From Burkholderia sp. 9120 (GTDB lineage: Bacteria > Pseudomonadota > Gammaproteobacteria > Burkholderiales > Burkholderiaceae), in NCBI RefSeq assembly GCF_000745015.1, contig NZ_JQNA01000002.1, positions 5,890,001-5,954,000 on the forward strand: a stretch of 64,000 bases of DNA, read 5' to 3'. The position numbers were made by a program, and so were the translations under genes. Positions within the stretch are counted from its first letter, which is position 1. Every line of letters starts with the position of its first letter. The notes under the pieces are model-generated. The model saw nothing but the letters and a program-made list of their open reading frames with translations. It was not told the DNA's origin and made no database searches. Below, one piece after another: positions 37,825 through 44,713 of the stretch.

Positions 37825-37911
37825 TGCGCTCGACACTTGCACGCGCGTCGAGGCCTGGCAATAACCCGCACTTGCCGCGCCAACGCGACCACCCGCGCGG
37901 CTCGCGGCAAA

Positions 37912-37927
37912 TGGCATTCAATTTGCT
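37912..37927 (+). promoter_or_regulatory. Sigma-54 promoter of the TRAP operon
   Basis: TGGCAT-TCAAT-TTGCT, one mismatch to TGGCAC-N5-TTGCW and 14 of 16 bases identical to the pvf-like promoter. Predicted start near 37938, about 44 bases before the DctP ATG. Confidence 0.72.
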
Positions 37928-37981
37928 TTTAGCTGGACGCCCGCCTTCGATGCGGCAAACATAAAACTCAGGAGACAGACG

Positions 37982-39001
37982 ATGAGCGTTACTTCCCGGC
38001 GCGACTTTCTCAAATGTGCCTCGCTTGCCGCCGCTGCGTCATTCGCCGGCCTGCACGGCCGCAACGCGCACGCTGCCGAATTCACTCTCAAATACGCGAA
38101 CAACCTGCCGGCCACGCATCCGATGAATATCCGTGCGAAGGAAGCCTCTGCGCGCATCGCGTCGGAAAGCAAGGGACGGGTCGACTTTCAGGTGTACTCG
38201 AACAACCAGTTGGGCAGCGACACCGACATGCTGTCGCAGGTGCGCTCCGGCGCGATCGATTACTTCACGCTGTCGCCGCTGATTCTCGGCACGCTCGTGC
38301 CGGCCGCACAGATCACCGGCGTGGGCTTCGCATTCAAGGACTACGACCAGGTGTGGGGCGCGCTCGACGGCGCACTCGGGGCGCGCGTGCGCCAGGAGAT
38401 CGCGAAGACGTCCGTGTTCGCCTTCGAGAAGATCTGGGACAACGGCTACCGCCAGACCACCACCAGCACCAAGGCGATCCACGTGCCGGCCGACCTGAAG
38501 GGCATCAAGCTGCGCGTGCCGATGAGCCCGATCTGGACCTCGATGTTCCAGTCGCTCGGCGCGTCGCCGGCCAGCATCAATTTCTCCGAGGTGTACTCGT
38601 CGCTGCAAACACGCGTGGTGGAAGGTCAGGAGAATCCGCTCGCCACCATCACGGCGGCGAAGCTCTACGAAGTGCAGAAGTACTGCTCGATGACCAATCA
38701 CATGTGGGACGGTTTCTGGTTCCTCGCCAATAAGCAGTCTTTCGCGCGCTTGCCGAAGGATCTGCAGACCGTCGTGCAGAACGCCATCAACGACGCGGCC
38801 GTGCAGGAACGCGTGGACGTCGGGAAGTTGAACGCCTCGCTGATGCCGGAGCTGAAGTCGAAAGGCCTGCAATTCAACGACGTCGATATCAATGCGTTCC
38901 GCAACCAGCTAACCACGGCGGGCTTTTACGCCGACTGGCACAAGAAGTTCGGCGACGACGCGTGGACCGCCCTCGAAAAATACACCGGCAAACTGGCCTG
39001 A
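37982..39001 (+). CDS. TRAP transporter solute-binding protein (DctP family)
   Basis: 339 residues. A twin-arginine-like signal (RRDFLKCASLAAAASFAGL) leads it to the periplasm. The core (LKYANNLPATHPMNIRAKEA, GVGFAFKDYDQVWGALDG, GIKLRVPMSPIWTSMFQSLG with the ligand-carboxylate Arg, and QTRVVEGQENPLATI) is DctP/TAXI-type. It captures an organic acid for the fused permease next to it. AGGAG lies seven bases before ATG. First gene of the plus-strand sigma-54 operon. Confidence 0.94.
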   Translation: MSVTSRRDFLKCASLAAAASFAGLHGRNAHAAEFTLKYANNLPATHPMNIRAKEASARIASESKGRVDFQVYSNNQLGSDTDMLSQVRSGAIDYFTLSPLILGTLVPAAQITGVGFAFKDYDQVWGALDGALGARVRQEIAKTSVFAFEKIWDNGYRQTTTSTKAIHVPADLKGIKLRVPMSPIWTSMFQSLGASPASINFSEVYSSLQTRVVEGQENPLATITAAKLYEVQKYCSMTNHMWDGFWFLANKQSFARLPKDLQTVVQNAINDAAVQERVDVGKLNASLMPELKSKGLQFNDVDINAFRNQLTTAGFYADWHKKFGDDAWTALEKYTGKLA

Positions 39002-39007
39002 CGCACC

Positions 39008-40888
39008 ATGCACCTGACCTTGACGAAGAAACTGGAAAACGACGGCTGGCTCGCACGCGGCGTGACCACGGCCGTCGATTGGGTGATGCACGGGGTCGGC
39101 GCGGTCGCGGCCTGCCTCGTGGTCGCCGAGACGATGATTCTGTTGTGCGGCGTGATCTTTCGTTACGGCCTCAACCAGCCGCTGATCTGGTCCGACGAAC
39201 TCGCGTCGATCCTGTTCAGCTGGTTGGCGATGCTGGGTGCGGTACTCGCCCTGCATCGCGGCGCGCATATGCGGCTCACCGCGATCGTCACGCGCTTGCC
39301 GGAGAAATGGCGTGGTTGGCTCGAAGCGGTCAGCGCGCTGACGGTCTGCGCCTTCGTCGCGCTGATCATCACGCCGGCCATCGACCACATGAATCTGCAG
39401 ATGCCCGTCAGCACGCCCGCGTTGCAACTGCCGGACGGCTGGCGTTGTGCCGCGCTGCCGGTCGGTGCGGTCTTGATGCTGATGGCGGCGCTCGCGCGTA
39501 TTGCGCGTGAGGTGAGCCCCGGACAATTCGTCGGCGCATTGCTCACGGCCGGCGCGATCGCCGCCGCGTTGTGGATCGCGCAACCTTATCTGCTCGCGCT
39601 CGGCAACCTGAATCTGATCGTGTTCTTCGTCGTACTGGTGGGCTTGTGCGTGGCAGGCGGCGTGCCGATCGCATTCAGCTTCGGCACCGCGACGCTCGCC
39701 TATCTGGTGCTGATGACGCATGCGCCACTCGGCATCGTCGTGAGCCGGATGGACGAGGGAATGGCGAATCTGGTGCTGCTGTCAGTGCCGCTGTTCGTGC
39801 TGCTCGGCGCGTTGCTTGAGTTGAGCGGGCTCGCCCGTTGCCTGATCGATTTCATGGCGGCGTTGCTCGGCCATGTGCGCGGCGGTCTGCAATACGTGCT
39901 GCTCGGCGCGATGTTTCTGGTGTCCGGCATCTCCGGCGCGAAAGCCGCCGACATGGCGGCGATTGCGCCCGCGCTGTTCCCCGAAATGCAGCGGCGCGGC
40001 GCGAAGCCCGAGGAACTGGTGGCGCTGCTTTCGTCGACCGGTGCGATGACCGAGACGATACCGCCGAGTCTCGTGCTGATCACGATCGGCGCCGTGTGTG
40101 GCGTGTCGATCACCGCGCTCTTCGTCGGCGGAATCATGCCGGCCGTGATCGCGACGATTGCGATCGGTTTCGTCTGCTGGCGACGCGCGCGGCACGAACC
40201 GCCCAGCAACACCACCCGCGCGCCGATGCGCACGATCCTGCGCACCTTTGTGATCGCATTGCCCGCCCTCGCCCTGCCGATGCTGATCCGCGTGGTGGTG
40301 ATCGAAGGCGCGGCCACCGCCACCGAGGTATCGACCATCGGCATCGCTTACACGCTGATCGCCGGCGTGCTCCTGCACCTGTGCGGGCGCCGCATCGAAT
40401 GGCGCCGTCTGTATTCGCTGCTGCTCGACACCGCGAGTCTGTCAGGCGCCATTCTGCTGATCATCGGCCTCGCCACCGCCATGGCATGGGCGCTCACGCA
40501 ATCGGGATTTTCCGCGTCGCTGGTGGCGGCCATGGAGCAGATGCCGGGTGGACAGCGCGGGTTTCTGTGCGTGTCGATCGTGTTGTTCGTCGTGCTCGGC
40601 AGCGTGCTGGAAGGCATCCCCGCGATCGTGCTGTTCGGCCCGCTACTGTTTCCGGTGGCGCGGGCGCTCGGCATTCACGACGTTCATTACGCGATGGTCG
40701 TGATCCTGTCGATGGGACTCGGCCTGTTCGCCCCACCGATGGGCGTGGGTTTCTATGCCGCGTGTGCAATCGGCAAGGTGTCGCCGGACCGGGTCGTGAG
40801 CCGCGTATGGGGCTATCTCGGCGCGCTGTTCATTGCACTGCTGGTGGTCGCGTTCGTGCCGTGGCTGTCGATCGGATTTTTGAAGTGA
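39008..40888 (+). CDS. Fused TRAP permease (DctQ-DctM)
   Basis: 626 residues. Residues 1 to about 180 are a four-helix DctQ small subunit (RYGLNQPLIWSDELASILFS). After a linker, residues 190-626 are the DctM large subunit (GGVPIAFSFGTATL, SVPLFVLLGALLELSG, TGAMTETIPPSLVLI, PPMGVGFYAACAIG). Usually these are two genes; this is the natural fusion form. It drives Na+-coupled uptake of the acid bound by DctP, whose gene ends 6 bases upstream. Confidence 0.94.
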   Translation: MHLTLTKKLENDGWLARGVTTAVDWVMHGVGAVAACLVVAETMILLCGVIFRYGLNQPLIWSDELASILFSWLAMLGAVLALHRGAHMRLTAIVTRLPEKWRGWLEAVSALTVCAFVALIITPAIDHMNLQMPVSTPALQLPDGWRCAALPVGAVLMLMAALARIAREVSPGQFVGALLTAGAIAAALWIAQPYLLALGNLNLIVFFVVLVGLCVAGGVPIAFSFGTATLAYLVLMTHAPLGIVVSRMDEGMANLVLLSVPLFVLLGALLELSGLARCLIDFMAALLGHVRGGLQYVLLGAMFLVSGISGAKAADMAAIAPALFPEMQRRGAKPEELVALLSSTGAMTETIPPSLVLITIGAVCGVSITALFVGGIMPAVIATIAIGFVCWRRARHEPPSNTTRAPMRTILRTFVIALPALALPMLIRVVVIEGAATATEVSTIGIAYTLIAGVLLHLCGRRIEWRRLYSLLLDTASLSGAILLIIGLATAMAWALTQSGFSASLVAAMEQMPGGQRGFLCVSIVLFVVLGSVLEGIPAIVLFGPLLFPVARALGIHDVHYAMVVILSMGLGLFAPPMGVGFYAACAIGKVSPDRVVSRVWGYLGALFIALLVVAFVPWLSIGFLK

Positions 40889-40965
40889 GTACGTTTTAGC
40901 GCCTGTTTTCCGACCTGTTTCGTGCCTCTTTCTTTACGCTGTTCCCCATCATTCGAGAGTCCGCA

Positions 40966-41766
40966 GTGAATCTGACTACTGAAACGTTCCGCCCAGGCCA
41001 TTCCTCCGCCGCCCATCCGCGCGTCGCGCTCGTGACTGGCGGTGGCGCCGGGATCGGCGCGGCCATCTCGCAGCAGCTCGCGGAAGCCGGGCATATCGTT
41101 TTCATCGGCGACATCAACATGCATGGCGCGAACGATCTCGCCGGCATGCTGTGCGCAGCCGGTCACGAGGCCTATGCGGTGCAGCTCGACGTGTCGGCGC
41201 CCGCGTCGATCGACGTGGCGTTCGACATCATCGAAAACCAGTTCGGCCGCTGCGATATCCTGGTGAACAATGCCGGCATCGCGAAGACGTTTCCGTTTCT
41301 CGACTATCCCGTTGAACACTGGCGCAAGGTCTTCGACGTCAACGTCACGGGGCCGATGCTGTGCGGTCAGCACGCGGCGCGGCTGATGCGCAGGAACGGC
41401 TGGGGGCGCATCGTCAATATCGCTTCCGTCAGTGGCTTGCGCGCGAGTTCGGGGCGCACCGCCTACGGCACGTCGAAGGCGGCGGTCGTCGGGCTCACCC
41501 GGCAGATGGCGATCGAGCTCGCCGAATACGGCATCACCACGAACGGCGTCGCACCGGGTCCGGTCGACACGCCAATGACGCTCGATCTGCATTCGCAAGT
41601 CGCGCGCGACAATTACACGCGTGCCGTGCCGGCGAAACGTTACGGCGTCCCCGAGGAAATCGCCGCAGTGGTGAGCTTTCTGTGCTCCGAGCAGGCGTCG
41701 TATGTGAACGGCCAGACGGTGCCCGTGGATGGCGGCTTTATGGCGGCCGGCGTGCTGGAGATCTAA
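40966..41766 (+). CDS. Short-chain dehydrogenase/reductase (FabG-like)
   Basis: 266 residues. NAD(P)-binding VTGGGAGIGAAISQQ, NNAGIA, and active-site Ser-Tyr-Lys in NIASVSGLRASS and AYGTSKAAVVG. It ends with the usual GQTVPVDGGF. It lies 77 bases after the TRAP permease in the same direction, so it probably oxidises or reduces a beta-hydroxy/keto intermediate of the imported acid before thiolysis. GTG start, with only a weak ribosome site. Confidence 0.92.
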   Translation: MNLTTETFRPGHSSAAHPRVALVTGGGAGIGAAISQQLAEAGHIVFIGDINMHGANDLAGMLCAAGHEAYAVQLDVSAPASIDVAFDIIENQFGRCDILVNNAGIAKTFPFLDYPVEHWRKVFDVNVTGPMLCGQHAARLMRRNGWGRIVNIASVSGLRASSGRTAYGTSKAAVVGLTRQMAIELAEYGITTNGVAPGPVDTPMTLDLHSQVARDNYTRAVPAKRYGVPEEIAAVVSFLCSEQASYVNGQTVPVDGGFMAAGVLEI

Positions 41767-41938
41767 GGACTTAACGCCCTCCGGCATCCAGCTGTCGTGT
41801 CTGTGGTGGCCGGCGTTACTTCGGCGGAATCAACCCGCCGAGCCAATGGACCTGTGAATTGCGCGACGCCGCCCTTGCTCGCGCTATCGGTGGAACGGTC
41901 CGTGGCGCGATCCTCGATGGCGGAGTCGAGGACGAACG

Positions 41939-41968
41939 CTCGAGGGCGCGAATCGCCGCGCCCTTGAG
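41939..41968. terminator. GC-rich hairpin between SDR and thrS
   Basis: CTCGAGGGCGCG pairs with CGCGCCCTTGAG (one wobble) around a 6-base loop, 12 bases beyond the thrS stop. No strong T-run. Probably the 3' end of the thrS transcript. The rest of the gap (41767-41938) shows nothing recognisable. Confidence 0.5.
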
Positions 41969-41979
41969 CGAACGTTACG

Positions 41980-43194
41980 TCAAAGTCTGGACGGCATGGC
42001 AGGAGGCAGCGCTGCCAACCTCAAATGCTCGACACCGTCCTCCAGCGACAACGTCGCTTGCTGCCCGTCGCGCTGACGGATGCTGATCGTCCGGTCACGC
42101 TCGTCGCGCGAACCGACTACCACCAGAAGCGGCACCTGCTTTTCGCGTGCATCGACGATCTTCTTCTCCAGCCGCTCGGGCCGGCTGTCGACCAGCGCCC
42201 GAATGCCCGCATCGTCGAGCGCTTGCAGAACCTCCTGCGCGTAGGGCGTATTCGCGTCGCTGATCGTGGCGACGACGACCTGCTCCGGCGCGAGCCACAC
42301 AGGCAACCATCCCTCGTGATGTTCGAGCAGCATCGCGATGAATCGCTCCATGCTGCCCAGCACCGCGTGATGAATCATCACCGGCCGCTCGCGTTCATTG
42401 CGCTCGTTGACGAACTCCGCGTCGAGTCGCTCGGGCAACACGAAGTCGAGCTGGATCGTGCCGCATTGCCAGCTTCGCCCGCGGCTGTCCGTGAGATGAA
42501 ACTCCAGTTTGGGCCCGTAAAAAGCGCCCTCGCCTTCGAGCAGATCGAACGCCAGGCCCGCCGCACGCGCGGCATTCGCCAACGCGCTTTCCGCGTGATC
42601 CCACGTCGCTTCACTGCCCGAGCGCGACGCCGGCCGCGTCGCAAGCGCAACCCTGAAATCGGGAAAACCGAGGTCCGCGTACATCGCGCGCAACAGCGAG
42701 CAGAAACGCCCCACTTCCGCCTCGATATGCGACTCCGCGCAGAACACATGCGCGTCGTCCTGCACGAACGCGCGCGTGCGCTTCAGGCCTTCGAGCGAGC
42801 CTGACGGTTCGTCGCGATGACACGCGCCAAACTCGCTATACCGAACCGGCAACTCGCGATAAGAACGCACGCGCTGATTGAACACCTGCACGTGGCACGG
42901 ACAACTCATGGGTTTCAGACACAGCGCGCGCCCTTCTTCCGCGTCGGCCAGCGAATACATCGCCGCGCCGAACTTCTCCCAATGGCCGCTCTTTTCCCAC
43001 AGCGAACGCGCCAGCAATTGCGGCGTACGAATCTCGCGAAATCTGGCGCGGCGCATGCGGGCGCGCACATACTCCTCAAGCACGCGATACAACTCCCAGC
43101 CACGCGGATGCCAGAAAACCATCCCGACGCCTTCTTCCTGCTGATGAAAAAGGTCGAGTTTATTGCCTAAAACACGATGATCGATGTCGTTCAC
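41980..43194 (-). CDS. thrS: Threonyl-tRNA synthetase, short form without TGS/editing domains
   Basis: 404 residues against about 635 for standard ThrRS. It starts directly with the class II catalytic domain (LGNKLDLFHQQEEGVGMVFW). Motif 2 is FGACHRDEPSGSLEGLKR and motif 3 LGSMERFIAMLLEHHEG. Zinc ligands are kept: C98 in KPMSCPCHV, H149 in QDDAHVF and His in MIHHAVLG. The anticodon-binding domain fills the last 110 residues. The N-terminal TGS and Ser-tRNA editing domains are absent and no remnant is seen upstream. GGAG seven bases before GTG 43194 sets the start. Transcription appears controlled by the attenuator at 43267-43408. Probably a second, inducible ThrRS beside a full-length housekeeping copy elsewhere. 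Confidence 0.95.
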   Translation of the reverse strand: MNDIDHRVLGNKLDLFHQQEEGVGMVFWHPRGWELYRVLEEYVRARMRRARFREIRTPQLLARSLWEKSGHWEKFGAAMYSLADAEEGRALCLKPMSCPCHVQVFNQRVRSYRELPVRYSEFGACHRDEPSGSLEGLKRTRAFVQDDAHVFCAESHIEAEVGRFCSLLRAMYADLGFPDFRVALATRPASRSGSEATWDHAESALANAARAAGLAFDLLEGEGAFYGPKLEFHLTDSRGRSWQCGTIQLDFVLPERLDAEFVNERNERERPVMIHHAVLGSMERFIAMLLEHHEGWLPVWLAPEQVVVATISDANTPYAQEVLQALDDAGIRALVDSRPERLEKKIVDAREKQVPLLVVVGSRDERDRTISIRQRDGQQATLSLEDGVEHLRLAALPPAMPSRL

Positions 43195-43266
43195 AGTCAC
43201 GCTCCGTTTAGTCGAAACCCGCTTATCGCGGTGAGGGTCGCCGTAAACGGAGGTCCAGAAATGCCA

Positions 43267-43295
43267 AAGGCCCCGTCCGTTTCCGGCGGGGCCTT
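43267..43295 (-). terminator. Attenuator terminator in the thrS leader
   Basis: In the minus-strand transcript AAGGCCCCG and CGGGGCCTT form a perfect 9-base stem, followed by a broken U-run (TTTGGCATTTCT). It lies between the Thr-rich leader peptide and thrS. The 5' arm continues into CCCGCC, which can instead pair with GGCGGG of the leader-peptide region, giving an antiterminator. Confidence 0.8.
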
Positions 43296-43321
43296 GGGTG
43301 GTCTGCCACTGCTTCGTGCTG

Positions 43322-43408
43322 CTAGCGTGCGCAACCTCCCGACGACCCGCCTGTGAAGGTGGTCGTCGTGGTGGTGACGGCAGCGAAGGGAACCGAGTGG
43401 AAGTCCAT
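43322..43408 (-). CDS. Threonine-rich leader peptide (attenuator) of thrS
   Basis: A 28-codon frame ATG...TAG reads MDFHSVPFAAV, then six Thr in a row (residues 12-17), F, T, then GGSSGGCAR. It lies 127 bases upstream of thrS, before a terminator hairpin. Codons 12-17 (ACC ACC ACG ACG ACC ACC) should stall ribosomes when charged Thr-tRNA is scarce. The Thr-codon segment CGACGACC can pair with GGTCGTCG just downstream (1:2 pause hairpin), and GGCGGG can pair with CCCGCC of the terminator arm (2:3 antiterminator). The logic is that of the classical amino-acid biosynthesis leaders, here applied to a synthetase gene. No strong ribosome site is seen; the predicted transcript starts close to the ATG. 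Confidence 0.85.
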   Translation of the reverse strand: MDFHSVPFAAVTTTTTTFTGGSSGGCAR

Positions 43409-43416
43409 GGCTCGAC

Positions 43417-43444
43417 AGTAAACGATCGGGCGACGACGCGTCAA
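43417..43444 (-). promoter_or_regulatory. Sigma-70 promoter of the thrS leader
   Basis: On the minus strand TTGACG (43439-43444) and TTTACT (43417-43422) are 16 bases apart. The start of transcription would fall at or within a base or two of the leader-peptide ATG (43408), so the leader mRNA may be leaderless. Confidence 0.6.
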
Positions 43445-43564
43445 TCGCAATCGCCGAGAATGCTGGTCAATTCACGCCGATCGACGCTACGATATCTGTC
43501 TGATCCGAAACCCGCGTGTCTTCGCGCGACGTCGGTCCACCTTCAACCGATCGAGCACCTGACC

Positions 43565-44050
43565 TTGACCATTCACATTCGCCGCGCACACGCCGCCGAC
43601 GCCGCGCTGATTCTTCGCTTCATCACCGAACTCGCCGTGTACGAGAAGGCGGAGCATGAAGTCATCGCTTCCGTCGAAGACGTCGAAACGAGCCTGTTTT
43701 CCGCGACCGCCACCGCGAAAGCGTTGATCTGCGAAATGGACGGCGAGCCCATCGGCTTTTGCGTCTATTTCCACTCGTACTCCACGTGGCTCGGCAAACA
43801 CGGGCTGTATCTGGAAGACCTGTATGTGTCGCCGGCCGCGCGCGGCAGCGGCGCGGGCAAACGAATGCTGCGCCACCTCGCGCAGATTGCCTGCGAAAGC
43901 GGCTGCGGGCGTTTCGAATGGAGTGTGCTCGACTGGAACGAGCCGGCAATCGGCTTTTATGAAGCGATCGGCGCGAGCGCGCAAAGCGAGTGGGTGCGTT
44001 ACCGGCTGGCGGGCGACGCGCTCAAGGCGTTTGCCGAGGGTGTGGAGTAA
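43565..44050 (+). CDS. GNAT-family N-acetyltransferase
   Basis: 161 residues. The GNAT fold shows LILRFITELAVYEKAEHEV, strand 4 GLYLEDLYVSPAARGSGAGK with the acetyl-CoA loop R-G-S-G-A-G-K, and FEWSVLDWNEPAIGFYEAIG. Close to the diamine acetyltransferase (SAT/PaiA-like) branch. I start it at TTG 43565, since the open frame upstream crosses the thrS leader on the other strand and has no similarity. The start is not certain. It is divergent from the thrS unit. Confidence 0.85.
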   Translation: MTIHIRRAHAADAALILRFITELAVYEKAEHEVIASVEDVETSLFSATATAKALICEMDGEPIGFCVYFHSYSTWLGKHGLYLEDLYVSPAARGSGAGKRMLRHLAQIACESGCGRFEWSVLDWNEPAIGFYEAIGASAQSEWVRYRLAGDALKAFAEGVE

Positions 44051-44155
44051 GCACGAACTGCTTCGTTCGGCGCAAGCCGATTTAGAAACGAAAGCAGTAC
44101 GCGCGAAGGTCAGCGAAGGCGGCGGCCGGTCAGCGCCGCCGCGCAACGCTGCGTA

Positions 44156-44488
44156 TCAGTGAGGCGCTTTACCGTTGGGCACCGCGTCCAGCGGCTTGTG
44201 CTGTTCTTCGCCGAGTCCGGGGAAGAACGCGTTCCATGCGGCGCGCACCCCTTCGGCGGCGGTGGCTTCGGCGGCGATCGATTCGGTTTCGCCTTCACCG
44301 GCCTTCGATGGATCGGCGGAGAGCCCGCGCCAGTGCGTAAATACCAGCAACGGTTTTTCAGTCCAGATGCCTTCGCCGAATTTGGCGAAAGCCGTGTCCC
44401 CGCTCGTCAATTGCACCTCATACCAGCCTTCGCGTGCGGGTGTGTGGGCGGCCAGCTCAAACCACGGGGTCGGTTCGATTTCCTTCAT
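44156..44488 (-). CDS. Small conserved hypothetical protein
   Basis: 110 residues, not recognised. The first 60 (WFELAAHTPAREGWYEVQLT, FGEGIWTEKPLLVFTHWRGL) look like a compact beta-rich DUF551-type module with conserved Trp residues. The rest is acidic and Ala/Glu-rich. Soluble, no signal. GGAG lies five bases before ATG 44488. It stands alone between two unrelated genes. The 225 bases to the MocR gene hold no other recognisable feature. Confidence 0.6.
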   Translation of the reverse strand: MKEIEPTPWFELAAHTPAREGWYEVQLTSGDTAFAKFGEGIWTEKPLLVFTHWRGLSADPSKAGEGETESIAAEATAAEGVRAAWNAFFPGLGEEQHKPLDAVPNGKAPH

Positions 44489-44713
44489 GTCGTCTCCGGT
44501 CGGATAGATCGTCATAGATAACCACAACAAAGGCATTCTTCATGCCCGGGCTCGACAGCGGCCCGGCGGGCGCGCTCCGCCTGGTGCGCGATGTTGCAGT
44601 GCGGCGCGCTGGGCATGAGCTGCGGGGCGATCCGTCGACGTTGCGTCTGTCGATTTCGCCGCGCATAAGCGACACGATAGCGCGACATGGGCCGCGCGGA
44701 CAAACGCAAAAAC

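Noticed and set aside
41980..43194. thrS as a truncated pseudogene
   Set aside because: No remnant of TGS or editing domain upstream, good ribosome site, intact motifs and a dedicated attenuator argue for a working short form.
43298..43564. Upstream extension of the acetyltransferase frame across the thrS leader
   Set aside because: No GNAT similarity in these 89 codons, and the stretch is better explained by the attenuator on the other strand.
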